This document shows positions 27,256 through 34,624 of a stretch of 56,252 bases of DNA, in pieces. The stretch lies in assembly GCF_011516835.1 (NCBI RefSeq), contig NZ_WOTB01000025.1:1-56252 (forward strand), written 5' to 3'. The translations under genes and the position numbers were made by a program. The stretch is from Acetobacter musti. Its GTDB lineage: Bacteria > Pseudomonadota > Alphaproteobacteria > Acetobacterales > Acetobacteraceae. Below the pieces are notes generated by a model. It was not told where the DNA came from. It searched no databases and saw only the letters and a list, made by a program, of their open reading frames with translations. The first letter of the stretch is position 1; every line of letters begins with the position of its first letter.

Positions 27256-27915
27256 TCAGAAGCCGAGGGCGTCCATCTCGGCGGCGGCGGCCTGCTGATT
27301 GAGGGCGCGGGCGTTGCCTGCCACGTAGGGCTTCCATGGGGTGCCGATGATGTCCTCATAGGCGGCAAGGGCACCACGGGCAGAGGCGACCAGCGCGGCG
27401 GCTTTCATGCCCTGCTCTGCGGCGAAGCGGCGGGCGTTCGCTGCCTTGTTTTCCAGCCCGTCAACGCCCTGCCGGTCCTCTTCGCGGTATTCGTTGAACT
27501 GCGAGGACAGCTCGCGGGCCTGTGCGCGCTTGTTGTCATAGAACTGGGCGGCACCATAAGCGGAAGAGACGGCGGCTCCGACCATGCGCTGAAGGTGCAT
27601 TTCAAGGCCCTTGTCGTTTTCCTCTCCGTTCCATGTCGTGACGACGAGGACGGGGGAGAGGCTGCGGGCCATGGCGGTGAAAGCCTGCCGGGTTGTCTCT
27701 GCGAGACCGTCGGCGTCGAAGTCGTCAAGGCCAAAGTGGGAAACGATCTTGCTGATCTGGTCGGGCACGGGGATGAGGGCTTCGGCGGCTTCGATGGTAA
27801 TGACCGGAGCGCGGCGGGCGGCGGGTGCCTTCTGCGCGGCTTTTGCCTTGCCGGATGCTTTCTTCTCTTGCGCGGAAACGAGAGCGGCAGTCATTGTGGT
27901 GGCAGCGTTGGACAT
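27256..27915 (-). CDS. Hypothetical plasmid protein, 219 residues
   Basis: Start at ATG 27915 with AAGG upstream. After an alanine- and lysine-rich N-terminus (about 18-36) come mostly helical segments: AVSSAYGAAQFYDNKRAQAR, ARRFAAEQGMKAAALVASAR and a C-terminal glutamine/alanine-rich helix. No family recognised. Its promoter region forms a complete module: multi-hairpin element, TTGCG promoter and a leader hairpin 27 bp before the start. A truncated copy of the module lies at 25.8-26.3 kb. Confidence 0.65.
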   Translation of the reverse strand: MSNAATTMTAALVSAQEKKASGKAKAAQKAPAARRAPVITIEAAEALIPVPDQISKIVSHFGLDDFDADGLAETTRQAFTAMARSLSPVLVVTTWNGEENDKGLEMHLQRMVGAAVSSAYGAAQFYDNKRAQARELSSQFNEYREEDRQGVDGLENKAANARRFAAEQGMKAAALVASARGALAAYEDIIGTPWKPYVAGNARALNQQAAAAEMDALGF

Positions 27916-27941
27916 GAAACGGACCTTTCTGTCTTGCGTCA

Positions 27942-27973
27942 GCCCCGTTCGGTGTTCGAGCACCGGGCGGGGC
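27942..27973 (-). ncRNA. Leader hairpin, copy 2
   Basis: Arms 27942-27954 and 27961-27973 pair over 13 bp with G-U pairs around a 6-base loop. The stem differs from copy 1 at several positions yet still pairs, which suggests the structure itself is kept. It could modulate translation of the gene starting at 27915. Confidence 0.6.
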
Positions 27974-28009
27974 GTCTGTGGCGGGAACCATTTCCCTTTC
28001 CACAAATAC

Positions 28010-28038
28010 AGAGTAGTACTCCCACCAAATAAACGCAA
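28010..28038 (-). promoter_or_regulatory. TTGCG-family promoter, copy 3
   Basis: Minus strand TTGCGT, 17-bp spacer ending GTAC, TACTCT. Drives the 219-residue gene. Confidence 0.7.
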
Positions 28039-28172
28039 GAAAAAAGCGCACTAAAAGGCGATAAATCCGCATTTATTTTCAAATAATATCCTTTTTTCTC
28101 CGCCTGCCCATTTCTTTACTTACACAAACAGGAAGTAATACACACGTATTCACCTGACCAATCCCAGAGGCG

Positions 28173-28282
28173 AGCGGTCGAGCCGTTGCGCGTAAGCGGG
28201 GAGACCCCGAAGGGGGCTCCAGTGAGGTTAGCGGCGCAGCCGCTTAGCGAACCAGAGCGAGAGAGCCCCGAAGGGGCCGCCC
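28173..28282. repeat. Multi-hairpin element, copy C (candidate structured RNA)
   Basis: About 110 bp, nearly identical to copy B over its core. It ends with GCCCC-GAA-GGGGC. It is 135 bp from the -35 box of the promoter at 28010-28038, the same distance as for copies A and B (133 and 132 bp). Confidence 0.7.
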
Positions 28283-28411
28283 ATGATCTTCTTTTCTCTT
28301 CTGAAACAGCGGCATTTTCTGCGTCGGACCTTTCGGGGGAACATCCCGCGTCGCCCGGAACCGCAACACCTTCAGTCCGGACAGATGAATTATTTTAACC
28401 CGTTTCGTTGA

Positions 28412-28422
28412 AGTCGCATGTT
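28412..28422 (+). promoter_or_regulatory. Shared regulatory element, copy 5
   Basis: AGTCGCATGTT on the plus strand, 82 bp before the winged-helix gene. Confidence 0.55.
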
Positions 28423-28503
28423 TGCGATCTACACAGGAACCCGTCGCACAAGGAAGCCGGGCCGCACTGTCAGGCGACCGGGCGGACACGTCGGAGATCG
28501 AGC

Positions 28504-29373
28504 ATGAAACATCACCAGATCACGGCAGAACCGGATACCGCAGCGGTGAGTCCGCGTCGCGGCGCGGTGGTTCGCCAGATCCTGAACGCTCTGGACACCG
28601 CCCGCAGCGCGGGTGAGGTCGCCCGGATTGTGGGGAAACCGACCTGCTACGTCACAGGCAATCTGAACCGCCTGCTCAGACAGGGATATGTCAGCCGGAT
28701 CAGCCGGGGCACCTACATTGCGGTGGCCGGCACGGGCAATCCGGAGAACGACGGACCGAAGCCGGACAAGCACCAGCTCGATCCGGAGATCGTGTCGTAT
28801 CTCGCCACGCCGCGAACGGTACAGGAGATCACGGACCGTTTCGGGATCCGCTCGCGGACGCGGGTCGCGCCGCTCAGCACCTCGGGTCGTATCGTCCGGC
28901 TGAACGACGGCCGCTACGTCGCCCGCGAGCGGGCAGGAAAATCGGCGTGCAAGGCGGTGCCGCATCCGACCTTTGCGACACAGAAGGAGAAGGTTCTGGC
29001 CTGTCTGGAGACAGAACGGACCCTTTGTGAACTCACGGCTTTCGCGGGCGGCAGCGAGAAATCCACGGAGCACTACGTGCGCGACTACATTCATTCCGGC
29101 GTGGTGGTGAAAGTGCGGCATGGCGTGTTCATCCGGGCGGACCGGCTTCCGTTGGAGGAACGGGAACGATTGCGCGGCCTCGGCTGCTGGACCACGGAAA
29201 GCGCCCTGCTGTCACTGCTGAGCCAGCCGATGACCACAAAGGAGCTTGCGGCACGAACAGGCGGATCGCGCAACCGCATCGGCGTTCTCATCAGGAAACT
29301 GCAGGATGAAGGCCGCGTCGTGAGCGTACCGGGGCGGCGCTACGTCTCGGCCGCGTCCCTGATGGCGGACTGA
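28504..29373 (+). CDS. DNA-binding protein with four tandem winged-helix units
   Basis: 289 residues made of four similar segments, about 20-74, 92-141, 158-212 and 230-284. Each has a first helix, a helix-turn-helix (for example SAGEVARIVGKPTCYVTGNL, TTKELAARTGGSRNRIGVLI) and a beta wing ending in a G-R/T-Y-I/V pattern (SRGTYIA, NDGRYVA, RHGVFIR, PGRRYVS). Unit 2 is the least regular. Four wings in one chain would allow one monomer to read a long or composite site. The ATG at 28504 has GGAG upstream; an upstream in-frame ATG at 28408 overlaps the regulatory element. It carries a copy of that element itself, so autoregulation and control of the other copies are plausible. Family not recognised. 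Confidence 0.7.
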   Translation: MKHHQITAEPDTAAVSPRRGAVVRQILNALDTARSAGEVARIVGKPTCYVTGNLNRLLRQGYVSRISRGTYIAVAGTGNPENDGPKPDKHQLDPEIVSYLATPRTVQEITDRFGIRSRTRVAPLSTSGRIVRLNDGRYVARERAGKSACKAVPHPTFATQKEKVLACLETERTLCELTAFAGGSEKSTEHYVRDYIHSGVVVKVRHGVFIRADRLPLEERERLRGLGCWTTESALLSLLSQPMTTKELAARTGGSRNRIGVLIRKLQDEGRVVSVPGRRYVSAASLMAD

Positions 29374-29422
29374 TTCACGATGGCCCCGTGATGTCGCGGC
29401 GCATGGGCGGCGGCGACATCAT

Positions 29423-29872
29423 TCATCTGGACGCGAGGATCTCGCCCGTATCGAGGTTTCTGACCAGGCGCAGCGTGACCGTGGCCGGCCTGACGATCAG
29501 AACCTGCAGCTGGCCCCGGAACGGCGCGGCATCGCTGGCGATGGGGTGCATATCGGCCTCTATGGTCCGGGCTTCCGGGAGAAGGACGATACAGCCGGCA
29601 TGTCCGGTTCCGGGGCAGGCATCGGGTCCGGAAACCAGATAGGAGGCCTTGCCGAAGACAACGACATCCTGTGGCCAGATTGTTTTTGTGACGGGCGTAT
29701 CGACCGCATTCTGCGCGGCCTCGCCAAGGCTCCGCAGGTAGGCAACCACCCGGCTGTCAGTCCTGTCACTGGCCGGATTGATGGCGGTGAGCATCTGCGC
29801 GTGCGCCTGCGGCGCCAGGGCGCAGCAGGACGAAAGCAGGAGACTCGCCAGAAGTTTACGGGCCGGGGACAT
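29423..29872 (-). CDS. Small exported protein
   Basis: 149 residues with a signal peptide (ARKLLASLLLSSCCALAPQAHA, cut before Q; an LSSC sequence could instead act as a lipobox). The mature region includes RVVAYLRSLGEAAQNAVDT and a cysteine pair (PDACPGTGHAGCIV). Resembles TraW/TrbI-like accessory exports only in general size; no family assigned. Confidence 0.6.
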   Translation of the reverse strand: MSPARKLLASLLLSSCCALAPQAHAQMLTAINPASDRTDSRVVAYLRSLGEAAQNAVDTPVTKTIWPQDVVVFGKASYLVSGPDACPGTGHAGCIVLLPEARTIEADMHPIASDAAPFRGQLQVLIVRPATVTLRLVRNLDTGEILASR

Positions 29873-29960
29873 TCTGCGTCCTTTCTGATGTATGACGCGA
29901 AGATCAGAAATCATAACCGGCTTGTCTTATGCATTCCGTGTCGCTGCGTGCGACAAAGGA

Positions 29961-29996
29961 CTGATTTTTCCGGGGTGGCCACCCCGGAAAAATCAG
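29961..29996. repeat. Perfect 36-bp palindrome at the left side of the IS110 element
   Basis: CTGATTTTTCCGGGGTGG is followed directly by its reverse complement with no loop. It lies between the start of an exported-protein gene and the IS110-type element, whose left non-coding region follows immediately. IS110-family elements often choose palindromic or REP-like targets. Confidence 0.8.
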
Positions 29997-30118
29997 GAAG
30001 GGAACGGGTCGGCAACAGGCAGACCGTAATGGGTCGTCTTGAGAGTATGACCATCCCTTCTTTTCCTTGTGCCCTGAACGGATACCCGAGGTTCGGCCTC
30101 GGATGACAAGCATAGGAC
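29997..30118 (+). other. Left non-coding region of the IS110 element, possible bridge RNA locus
   Basis: About 120 bp precede the recombinase gene. IS110-group elements encode their bridge (seeker) RNA in this position. I can see a small CCCGAGG-TT-CGGCCTCGG stem at about 30085-30102 but have not folded the region. AACGGATAC occurs here (30077-30085) and again just past the gene (31113-31121), which could mark core sequences. Confidence 0.4.
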
Positions 30119-31108
30119 ATGGAAAAGATGACGCATCCAGTTGCGGCTTCCAAGGCCGAGTTGCCACCCGCATCGATCACAATTGGGATCGATGTATCCA
30201 AGGATCATCTCGACGCCGCCCGTCACCCCGGCGGTGATACCGTCCGTGTCGCCAACACCCGCAAGGGCCAGACCGCACTTCTGCGCTGGATCGGCGACAT
30301 CAAAGCTGTTGCCCGGGTGGTGTTCGAGCCAACCGGCCCCTATCACCGCACACTGGAGGAACGCCTGGCGGCCGTTGGTATCCCGCAGGTCAAGGTTAAT
30401 CCACGACAGGCGCGGCGTTTCGCCGAAGCCACCGGCAAACTCGCGAAGACAGATCGCGTCGATGCGTTGATGCTGGCACGCTATGGTGCCCTGCTGGATC
30501 CGGTGGCGCGTCCAGTCCGCACGGATCTACAGAACCGTCTGGCCGAACTGGTGGCCGCGCGCCGCAGTTTGATGCGAGACCGCACGGCAACGCTCAATCG
30601 TCTCAAGACCCTCACGATCGGCTTGCTGCAGCGCCACGCGCGTCATCGCCTGCGGCAGATCGAGGCGCAGGTCACATCCCTCGATGCGGCAACTGACGCG
30701 CTCGTGGCGGAAGATGCGCATCTGTCTCGGCGCCGGGACGTGCTGGCCAGTATTCCGGGACTGGGAACGGTCACGGCTCATGCGCTTCTGGCCGACATGC
30801 CCGAACTCGGCATGATGGAAGAAGGTCAGGCAGCTGCACTGGCCGGGCTGGCACCCATCACGCGCCAGTCCGGCACATGGCGAGGCCGCAGCTTCATCCA
30901 GGGTGGTCGTGCCACCGTAAGGCAAGCTCTCTACATGCCGGCCATCGTCGCCATGCGGTTCAACCCAGACCTCAAGCGTGTTTACGATCGCCTTATCGCA
31001 AAGGGAAAACACGCCAAGATCGCCATTACCGCAATCATGCGAAAGCTCGTTGTCCTCGCAAACGCCCTGCTTCACAAAGATCGGCTTTGGACGCCAAAAG
31101 CCGCTTGA
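30119..31108 (+). CDS. IS110-family DEDD recombinase
   Basis: 329 residues. The N-terminal RuvC-like domain has GIDVSKDHLDAA, VFEPTGPYH and KTDRVDALMLARYG, supplying the D, E and D-D residues. The C-terminal Tnp_20 domain has ASIPGLGTVTAHALLADMPE, AALAGLAPITRQSG and the likely catalytic serine region TWRGRSFIQGGRATVRQALYMPA. Such enzymes integrate through an RNA guide without inverted repeats. An ATG at 30128 is an alternative start. The element has cut into the membrane-protein gene on its right. Confidence 0.93.
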   Translation: MEKMTHPVAASKAELPPASITIGIDVSKDHLDAARHPGGDTVRVANTRKGQTALLRWIGDIKAVARVVFEPTGPYHRTLEERLAAVGIPQVKVNPRQARRFAEATGKLAKTDRVDALMLARYGALLDPVARPVRTDLQNRLAELVAARRSLMRDRTATLNRLKTLTIGLLQRHARHRLRQIEAQVTSLDAATDALVAEDAHLSRRRDVLASIPGLGTVTAHALLADMPELGMMEEGQAAALAGLAPITRQSGTWRGRSFIQGGRATVRQALYMPAIVAMRFNPDLKRVYDRLIAKGKHAKIAITAIMRKLVVLANALLHKDRLWTPKAA

Positions 31109-31277
31109 CCACAACGGATACTCCCAGCTCCGACGCGGCGAACATGCTGAGTCCGATCAGCACAGAGCCACACATGCCCATCGCAATACCGCGTCGGGGA
31201 TGTGTCGTGAGGATATTCCCGCCCCATACAGCGCTTATGAGGCCGGAGACAAAGGACAGAAGCATCATCGGCAGCAT
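31035..31277 (-). pseudogene. Small membrane protein gene interrupted by the IS110 element
   Basis: The frame starts with ATG 31277 after GAGAGG and encodes hydrophobic MMLLSFVSGLISAVWGG and GIAMGMCGSVLIGLSMFAA segments. After about 57 residues it runs into the 3' end of the IS110 recombinase gene and ends there with KADLCEAGRLRGQRAFA, which is antisense transposase sequence. The native C-terminus is therefore missing or was very short. It is the third gene of the 31773-31035 operon. Confidence 0.55.
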
Positions 31278-31286
31278 TGGCGCCTC

Positions 31287-31478
31287 TCAGACCGCGTCAT
31301 TTTTCGGCGCAGACAGGCGCGTGCTGATCACGATCGACAGAACGACGAACAGTATTGTTCCGATCACGCTGAGAGCGACGTTTCCGAGGAAGCGATAACT
31401 CGTGATGAAGGCGAAGACCTGCACGATGCCGTCCCTGACGGTCTCGGCGTGCTCCGGATCCGGAAGTGCTGCAGCCAT
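31287..31478 (-). CDS. Small single-span membrane protein
   Basis: 63 residues; ATG 31478 has AAGGA seven bases upstream. One membrane segment FLGNVALSVIGTILFVVLSIVI with short charged ends. Function unknown; lies 9 bp before the interrupted membrane-protein gene. Confidence 0.6.
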   Translation of the reverse strand: MAAALPDPEHAETVRDGIVQVFAFITSYRFLGNVALSVIGTILFVVLSIVISTRLSAPKNDAV

Positions 31479-31533
31479 AAGCTTATCCTTTTCGTTGTTC
31501 GTCAGACCGGAAGGCGGTCCGGCATGAGCAGCA

Positions 31534-31773
31534 TCATGACGAAGCAGGCGCTTTGTTACACGGCTCACAGGCGATACCACGTTTTACGGCAGTCATCGTG
31601 GAGCACTCGATCCAGCCGGATTCCCAGTTACACCGGGCACAGCGAAACAGTGCCACCATGGTCATGCCGGCCGCATAGACGCATCCATGGTCGCCAGCAT
31701 CGACGGCGTGAGCCAGGACACGCCGGGCACGCTTTGGTCTGACATAACCGAACAGATCTGGCTGAAATGCCAT
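31534..31773 (-). CDS. Small cysteine-rich protein
   Basis: 79 residues. CARC (about residue 45) and CEPC near the C-terminus, plus a single cysteine between, suggest a zinc ribbon. First gene after regulatory element copy 6. Function unknown. Confidence 0.6.
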   Translation of the reverse strand: MAFQPDLFGYVRPKRARRVLAHAVDAGDHGCVYAAGMTMVALFRCARCNWESGWIECSTMTAVKRGIACEPCNKAPASS

Positions 31774-31793
31774 GGGAGGCCCTGCCTGTGTGC

Positions 31794-31860
31794 ATCATCA
31801 GGATGCCAGGCCAACATGCGACTACAAACGAAAACCGTTCCACACAGGAATTATCGCAAT
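31794..31860 (-). repeat. Promoter cassette duplicate, copy 1
   Basis: Roughly 65-75 bp that closely match 32176-32245, including GGAACGG, a T-rich run, GTTTGT and the element GTCGCATGTTGGCC (minus strand). Confidence 0.6.
31813..31823 (-). promoter_or_regulatory. Shared regulatory element, copy 6
   Basis: AGTCGCATGTT on the minus strand, 40 bp before the start at 31773. Confidence 0.6.
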
Positions 31861-31921
31861 TTACGTTGCGTTTTTTAGCCTGAAAACAAACAACGCTTCG
31901 TGGTTTCCTCAAAGTGGGATT

Positions 31922-32113
31922 TCAGGATCTGATAAATTGAACAGCCGTCAGACCAGCCATCATCAGAGCGAGGAAGGTTGCCGCAGGTGCACCGTAATAA
32001 ATAAATGCGGCGATCAGCGGTGAGGTATCTGGCGGGATGTTCGAGCGAAAAAAGGAGATCCCCGCATCGGCCACCACGGCCAACGCCATCGCCGAAAAGA
32101 TTATTCTATACAT
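31922..32113 (-). CDS. Small two-helix membrane protein
   Basis: 63 residues. IIFSAMALAVVADAGISFF and APAATFLALMMAGLTAVQF are membrane segments. ATG 32113 has AAGGA seven bases upstream. Function unknown. Confidence 0.6.
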   Translation of the reverse strand: MYRIIFSAMALAVVADAGISFFRSNIPPDTSPLIAAFIYYGAPAATFLALMMAGLTAVQFIRS

Positions 32114-32175
32114 CTCGATTCCTTTTCGAAACGATCAGTTTTTGCAAACTTGCAAAAGGCTGTCCCATATCAAAA

Positions 32176-32245
32176 GGGCATCATAAGGGTGCCGGGCCAA
32201 CATGCGACCACAAACAAAAAAGCCGTTCCACGCGGGAATTAACGC
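32176..32245 (-). repeat. Promoter cassette duplicate, copy 2
   Basis: Imperfect duplicate of the cassette at 31794-31860, upstream of the next small membrane-protein gene. Confidence 0.6.
32199..32209 (-). promoter_or_regulatory. Shared regulatory element, copy 7
   Basis: GGTCGCATGTT on the minus strand, 86 bp before the start at 32113. Confidence 0.6.
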
Positions 32246-32374
32246 CATATCCCTTTTTTCACCCCTGTTTTACCCCAAAGTGATGGTAAAGTGGGAGATA
32301 GTTTAGCCCATTAACGGCAGCGAGCGTGACTGAATATTATCGCAGCGGATGGCAAAAGGCGGACACAGATTCAT

Positions 32375-33010
32375 ATGGTGAGACTTCGACGCCGAGGGGG
32401 CCGGCTGCCCGGAAAAAGCCGGCTGACTGACCACGAGCAGCATATCTGGCGTTCGTTTCGCGCGGAGATTCAGGGTGACAAGGGCGAGAACGCCGTCGCT
32501 GACGTTCTCAATCGCAGCGGGCTTCCCGTAATCCACGATGTCATCCTGCCCGCTCAAAATGACCGGACCACCCAGATCGACCACCTGTTTCTCAGCGCAA
32601 CCGGCATCCATGTCGTGGAAACGAAGCGCTATGGCGGCGAACTGACCGGGCACCCGGAAGACGAAAGATGGCGCCAGCGTTTCGCCGGGGAAGACGCCGA
32701 CGCGCCACCTCGCCTGATCTACAGTCCTCTGATCCAGAACGCCGGCCATTGTCGGGCTGTGTACGCGCTGGTCCGCCTCGTGGATCCCGCGATTCAGGTT
32801 TTTAACCACGTCGTAATGGCAGGATCCGCAATCCTGTCGCCGGCACTGGCAAGCCGCACCCTCTCACTATCGGCGCTGGAGACCCTGCTGGGCAGTCTCG
32901 GGCGCAATGATCCTCAGGGACCGCTGGCAGAAGCATGGCGGCGCATCGAACTCGCCCGCCATGCAAGGAAGTCCCGCGATATTCAGCCGGTCATTTCTTC
33001 TTCGAGGTAG
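32375..33010 (+). CDS. NERD-domain protein (nuclease-related)
   Basis: 211 residues. The NERD fold, related to Holliday-junction resolvases and restriction enzymes, is seen in GDKGENAVADVL, TQIDHLFLSATGIHVVETKRYGG (catalytic D and E-x-K arrangement) and the later QNAGHCRAVYALV helix. NERD proteins are found on plasmids and in some defence loci; the substrate is unknown. It stands alone on the plus strand and its 3' end overlaps the convergent gene by 28 bp. The start has no obvious ribosome binding site. Confidence 0.75.
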   Translation: MVRLRRRGGRLPGKSRLTDHEQHIWRSFRAEIQGDKGENAVADVLNRSGLPVIHDVILPAQNDRTTQIDHLFLSATGIHVVETKRYGGELTGHPEDERWRQRFAGEDADAPPRLIYSPLIQNAGHCRAVYALVRLVDPAIQVFNHVVMAGSAILSPALASRTLSLSALETLLGSLGRNDPQGPLAEAWRRIELARHARKSRDIQPVISSSR

Positions 33011-33417
33011 TCGAGCAGCTCGGTCGTTTCCTCGTCCGTGAGCATCAGTCCCCGGCAGGCCTCATTGTCGCGGGGGAAGTCGACAGGTTCGCCGCCGAAA
33101 TCACGGTTGCCGGCGCTGATCCAGAGAACCCGATCCGGTTCATTGGGATCGTAGTCCAGACGCACACCCAGGCCGTCACCAAGATTGATGAAATCCGAGA
33201 ACAGGTCATCCTCGCAACGAAGCGGCAGCGTGCCAATCTCCACGCCCACCCATCGTTTCGGGAAGCGCGCTCGCAGAAGGTCAGTGAGCTGGCGTGTGTG
33301 CGGCCGCAGATCCTTCGGATCCCGCACCGGTGTCGGTGGTTCAAGAGGCGGGAGAAAACCTGCCTCTTCGTCAGACCAGTCCTCGGGCTCAATCGCCGGC
33401 GCAGGCTTCTTCGCCAT
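32983..33417 (-). CDS. Hypothetical acidic protein, 144 residues
   Basis: Rich in aspartate and glutamate, with ARFPKRWVGVEIGTLPLRCED and a DGLGVRLDYDPNEPDRVLW segment. No family recognised. It ends the operon that begins at 34483 and overlaps the NERD gene tail to tail. Confidence 0.6.
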   Translation of the reverse strand: MAKKPAPAIEPEDWSDEEAGFLPPLEPPTPVRDPKDLRPHTRQLTDLLRARFPKRWVGVEIGTLPLRCEDDLFSDFINLGDGLGVRLDYDPNEPDRVLWISAGNRDFGGEPVDFPRDNEACRGLMLTDEETTELLDYLEEEMTG

Positions 33418-33494
33418 GAATCAGACGTCCTTATAACAAAACAGATACAGTTAAAGACCGAAGTCCCGGCCGGAACCAGAGGGGATGAGAGTCA

Positions 33495-33845
33495 TCAGTT
33501 CAGCGCACGGCAATCCGATGAGACCGACCGGCTGTAAATCAGTTTTGACTGACCGCCACCAGCCAGCTCGCATCGAACCCATTTGCTTCCCGGCTGCCCG
33601 GGCAACGCCTTGCGCAGAACCACCATTTCACCATCTTCACCGGCAAGCGATACGATCTGGAAGCCATCATCGAGCAGCTGCGCCATGGACTGCGCAAGGG
33701 GCGCAAATGTCGTGGACATCCTGCCCCCCGCATGACCGGCTGCCGGCGTCACCGGGCTGCCGGTTGCGGACTGGGCCTCGGCAGGGCCGGCGGAGAAAGA
33801 CGCTGCGATGAGCAGAACGGCTGCGCAGCCGGGAATATAACGCAA
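33495..33845 (-). CDS. Small exported protein
   Basis: 116 residues with a signal peptide ending AGPAEA before Q. The mature protein has two cysteines (VRCELAGG and SSDCRALN). Likely periplasmic. It lies 15 bp after the upstream gene. No family recognised. Confidence 0.6.
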   Translation of the reverse strand: MRYIPGCAAVLLIAASFSAGPAEAQSATGSPVTPAAGHAGGRMSTTFAPLAQSMAQLLDDGFQIVSLAGEDGEMVVLRKALPGQPGSKWVRCELAGGGQSKLIYSRSVSSDCRALN

Positions 33846-33860
33846 GGGGCCATCTCCTTT

Positions 33861-34436
33861 TCAGAACAGCGGCAGCGGAAATCGTGACGCGGGTGGATAC
33901 ATCTGCCCCGCCAGAACCGGGGCCTCAGCAAACAGAACGGCGGCAAGCTCATGCACGATACGCGGCAGTGGGGTCAGCCGCGCGTAATCCATACCCTGCA
34001 CAAATGACGAAATAATGGTGGCGAGCCATGGCGCATCGAGAGGTGCCACCAGATCGAGAGGCAGAGGCAGGGCATCGAGAGGCGGACTGATCCGTCCCGA
34101 CTCTCTTCCCTGCTCGAAAAGCGTCTTCACCGACCGCCACAGCTCCGCGCCGACAGCCCCACACCATGCGACTGCACCGACCACGATCGGTCGCATGGTG
34201 CGATACCGACCGTAATGCAGTCGGAACGCCGCTCCGCCGGGCAGGATCCGGCCATCCGCGTCGCGGGGATAATCCACCGTCGCCCACCAGCCGGAGAACC
34301 CTTCATAGGGAAGCGGCCCGGAACCCTCCCGGACGATCCAGGAAAGCCCCTCACTTCGATCCGGCGTCATGGGTGGTCTGAGCTGGACCGCTGTGCGGAA
34401 GCCCTCTTCCATCAGGATATGCTGAACCGTCAGCAT
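33861..34436 (-). CDS. Hypothetical protein, 191 residues
   Basis: Begins MLTVQHILMEEGFRTAV. A W-rich middle (SWIVREG, GWWATVDYPRD) and a long helical C-terminal half. The start is taken as ATG 34436 because the stop of a 17-codon leader frame overlaps it; ATG 34460 is an in-frame alternative. No family recognised. Confidence 0.55.
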   Translation of the reverse strand: MLTVQHILMEEGFRTAVQLRPPMTPDRSEGLSWIVREGSGPLPYEGFSGWWATVDYPRDADGRILPGGAAFRLHYGRYRTMRPIVVGAVAWCGAVGAELWRSVKTLFEQGRESGRISPPLDALPLPLDLVAPLDAPWLATIISSFVQGMDYARLTPLPRIVHELAAVLFAEAPVLAGQMYPPASRFPLPLF

Positions 34437-34483
34437 CGTGTGGTCTTTACGAAACGACATGGAACGGCATGGGCGACAGGCAT
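34430..34483 (-). CDS. 17-codon leader peptide coupled to the next gene
   Basis: ATG 34483 has a strong AAGGAG six to seven bases upstream and is 39 bp from a shared regulatory element. The frame MPVAHAVPCRFVKTTRC ends with TGA overlapping the ATG of the next gene by seven bases. This is the layout of a translational-coupling minicistron. Confidence 0.45.
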   Translation of the reverse strand: MPVAHAVPCRFVKTTRC

Positions 34484-34521
34484 GAATGTCTCCTTGTTCG
34501 GGACTACCTGCGTGGCCGGCA

Positions 34522-34532
34522 ATCATGCGACT
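34522..34532 (-). promoter_or_regulatory. Shared regulatory element, copy 8
   Basis: AGTCGCATGAT on the minus strand, 39 bp before the leader start at 34483. Confidence 0.6.
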
Positions 34533-34624
34533 GCCACGTGAAAGATCGGAACCATCCGTCATATGCCCGGCTCTCGTGTCGCGATCTGCAGAGGCAGCAG
34601 GAGCAGACATCATGCCACGGCGCA

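Noticed and set aside
34164..34201. Further ATGCGACT/GGTCGCATGG copies inside the 33861-34436 gene
   Set aside because: They are within coding sequence and in both orientations, so they were left out of the regulatory family; they show that chance copies occur.
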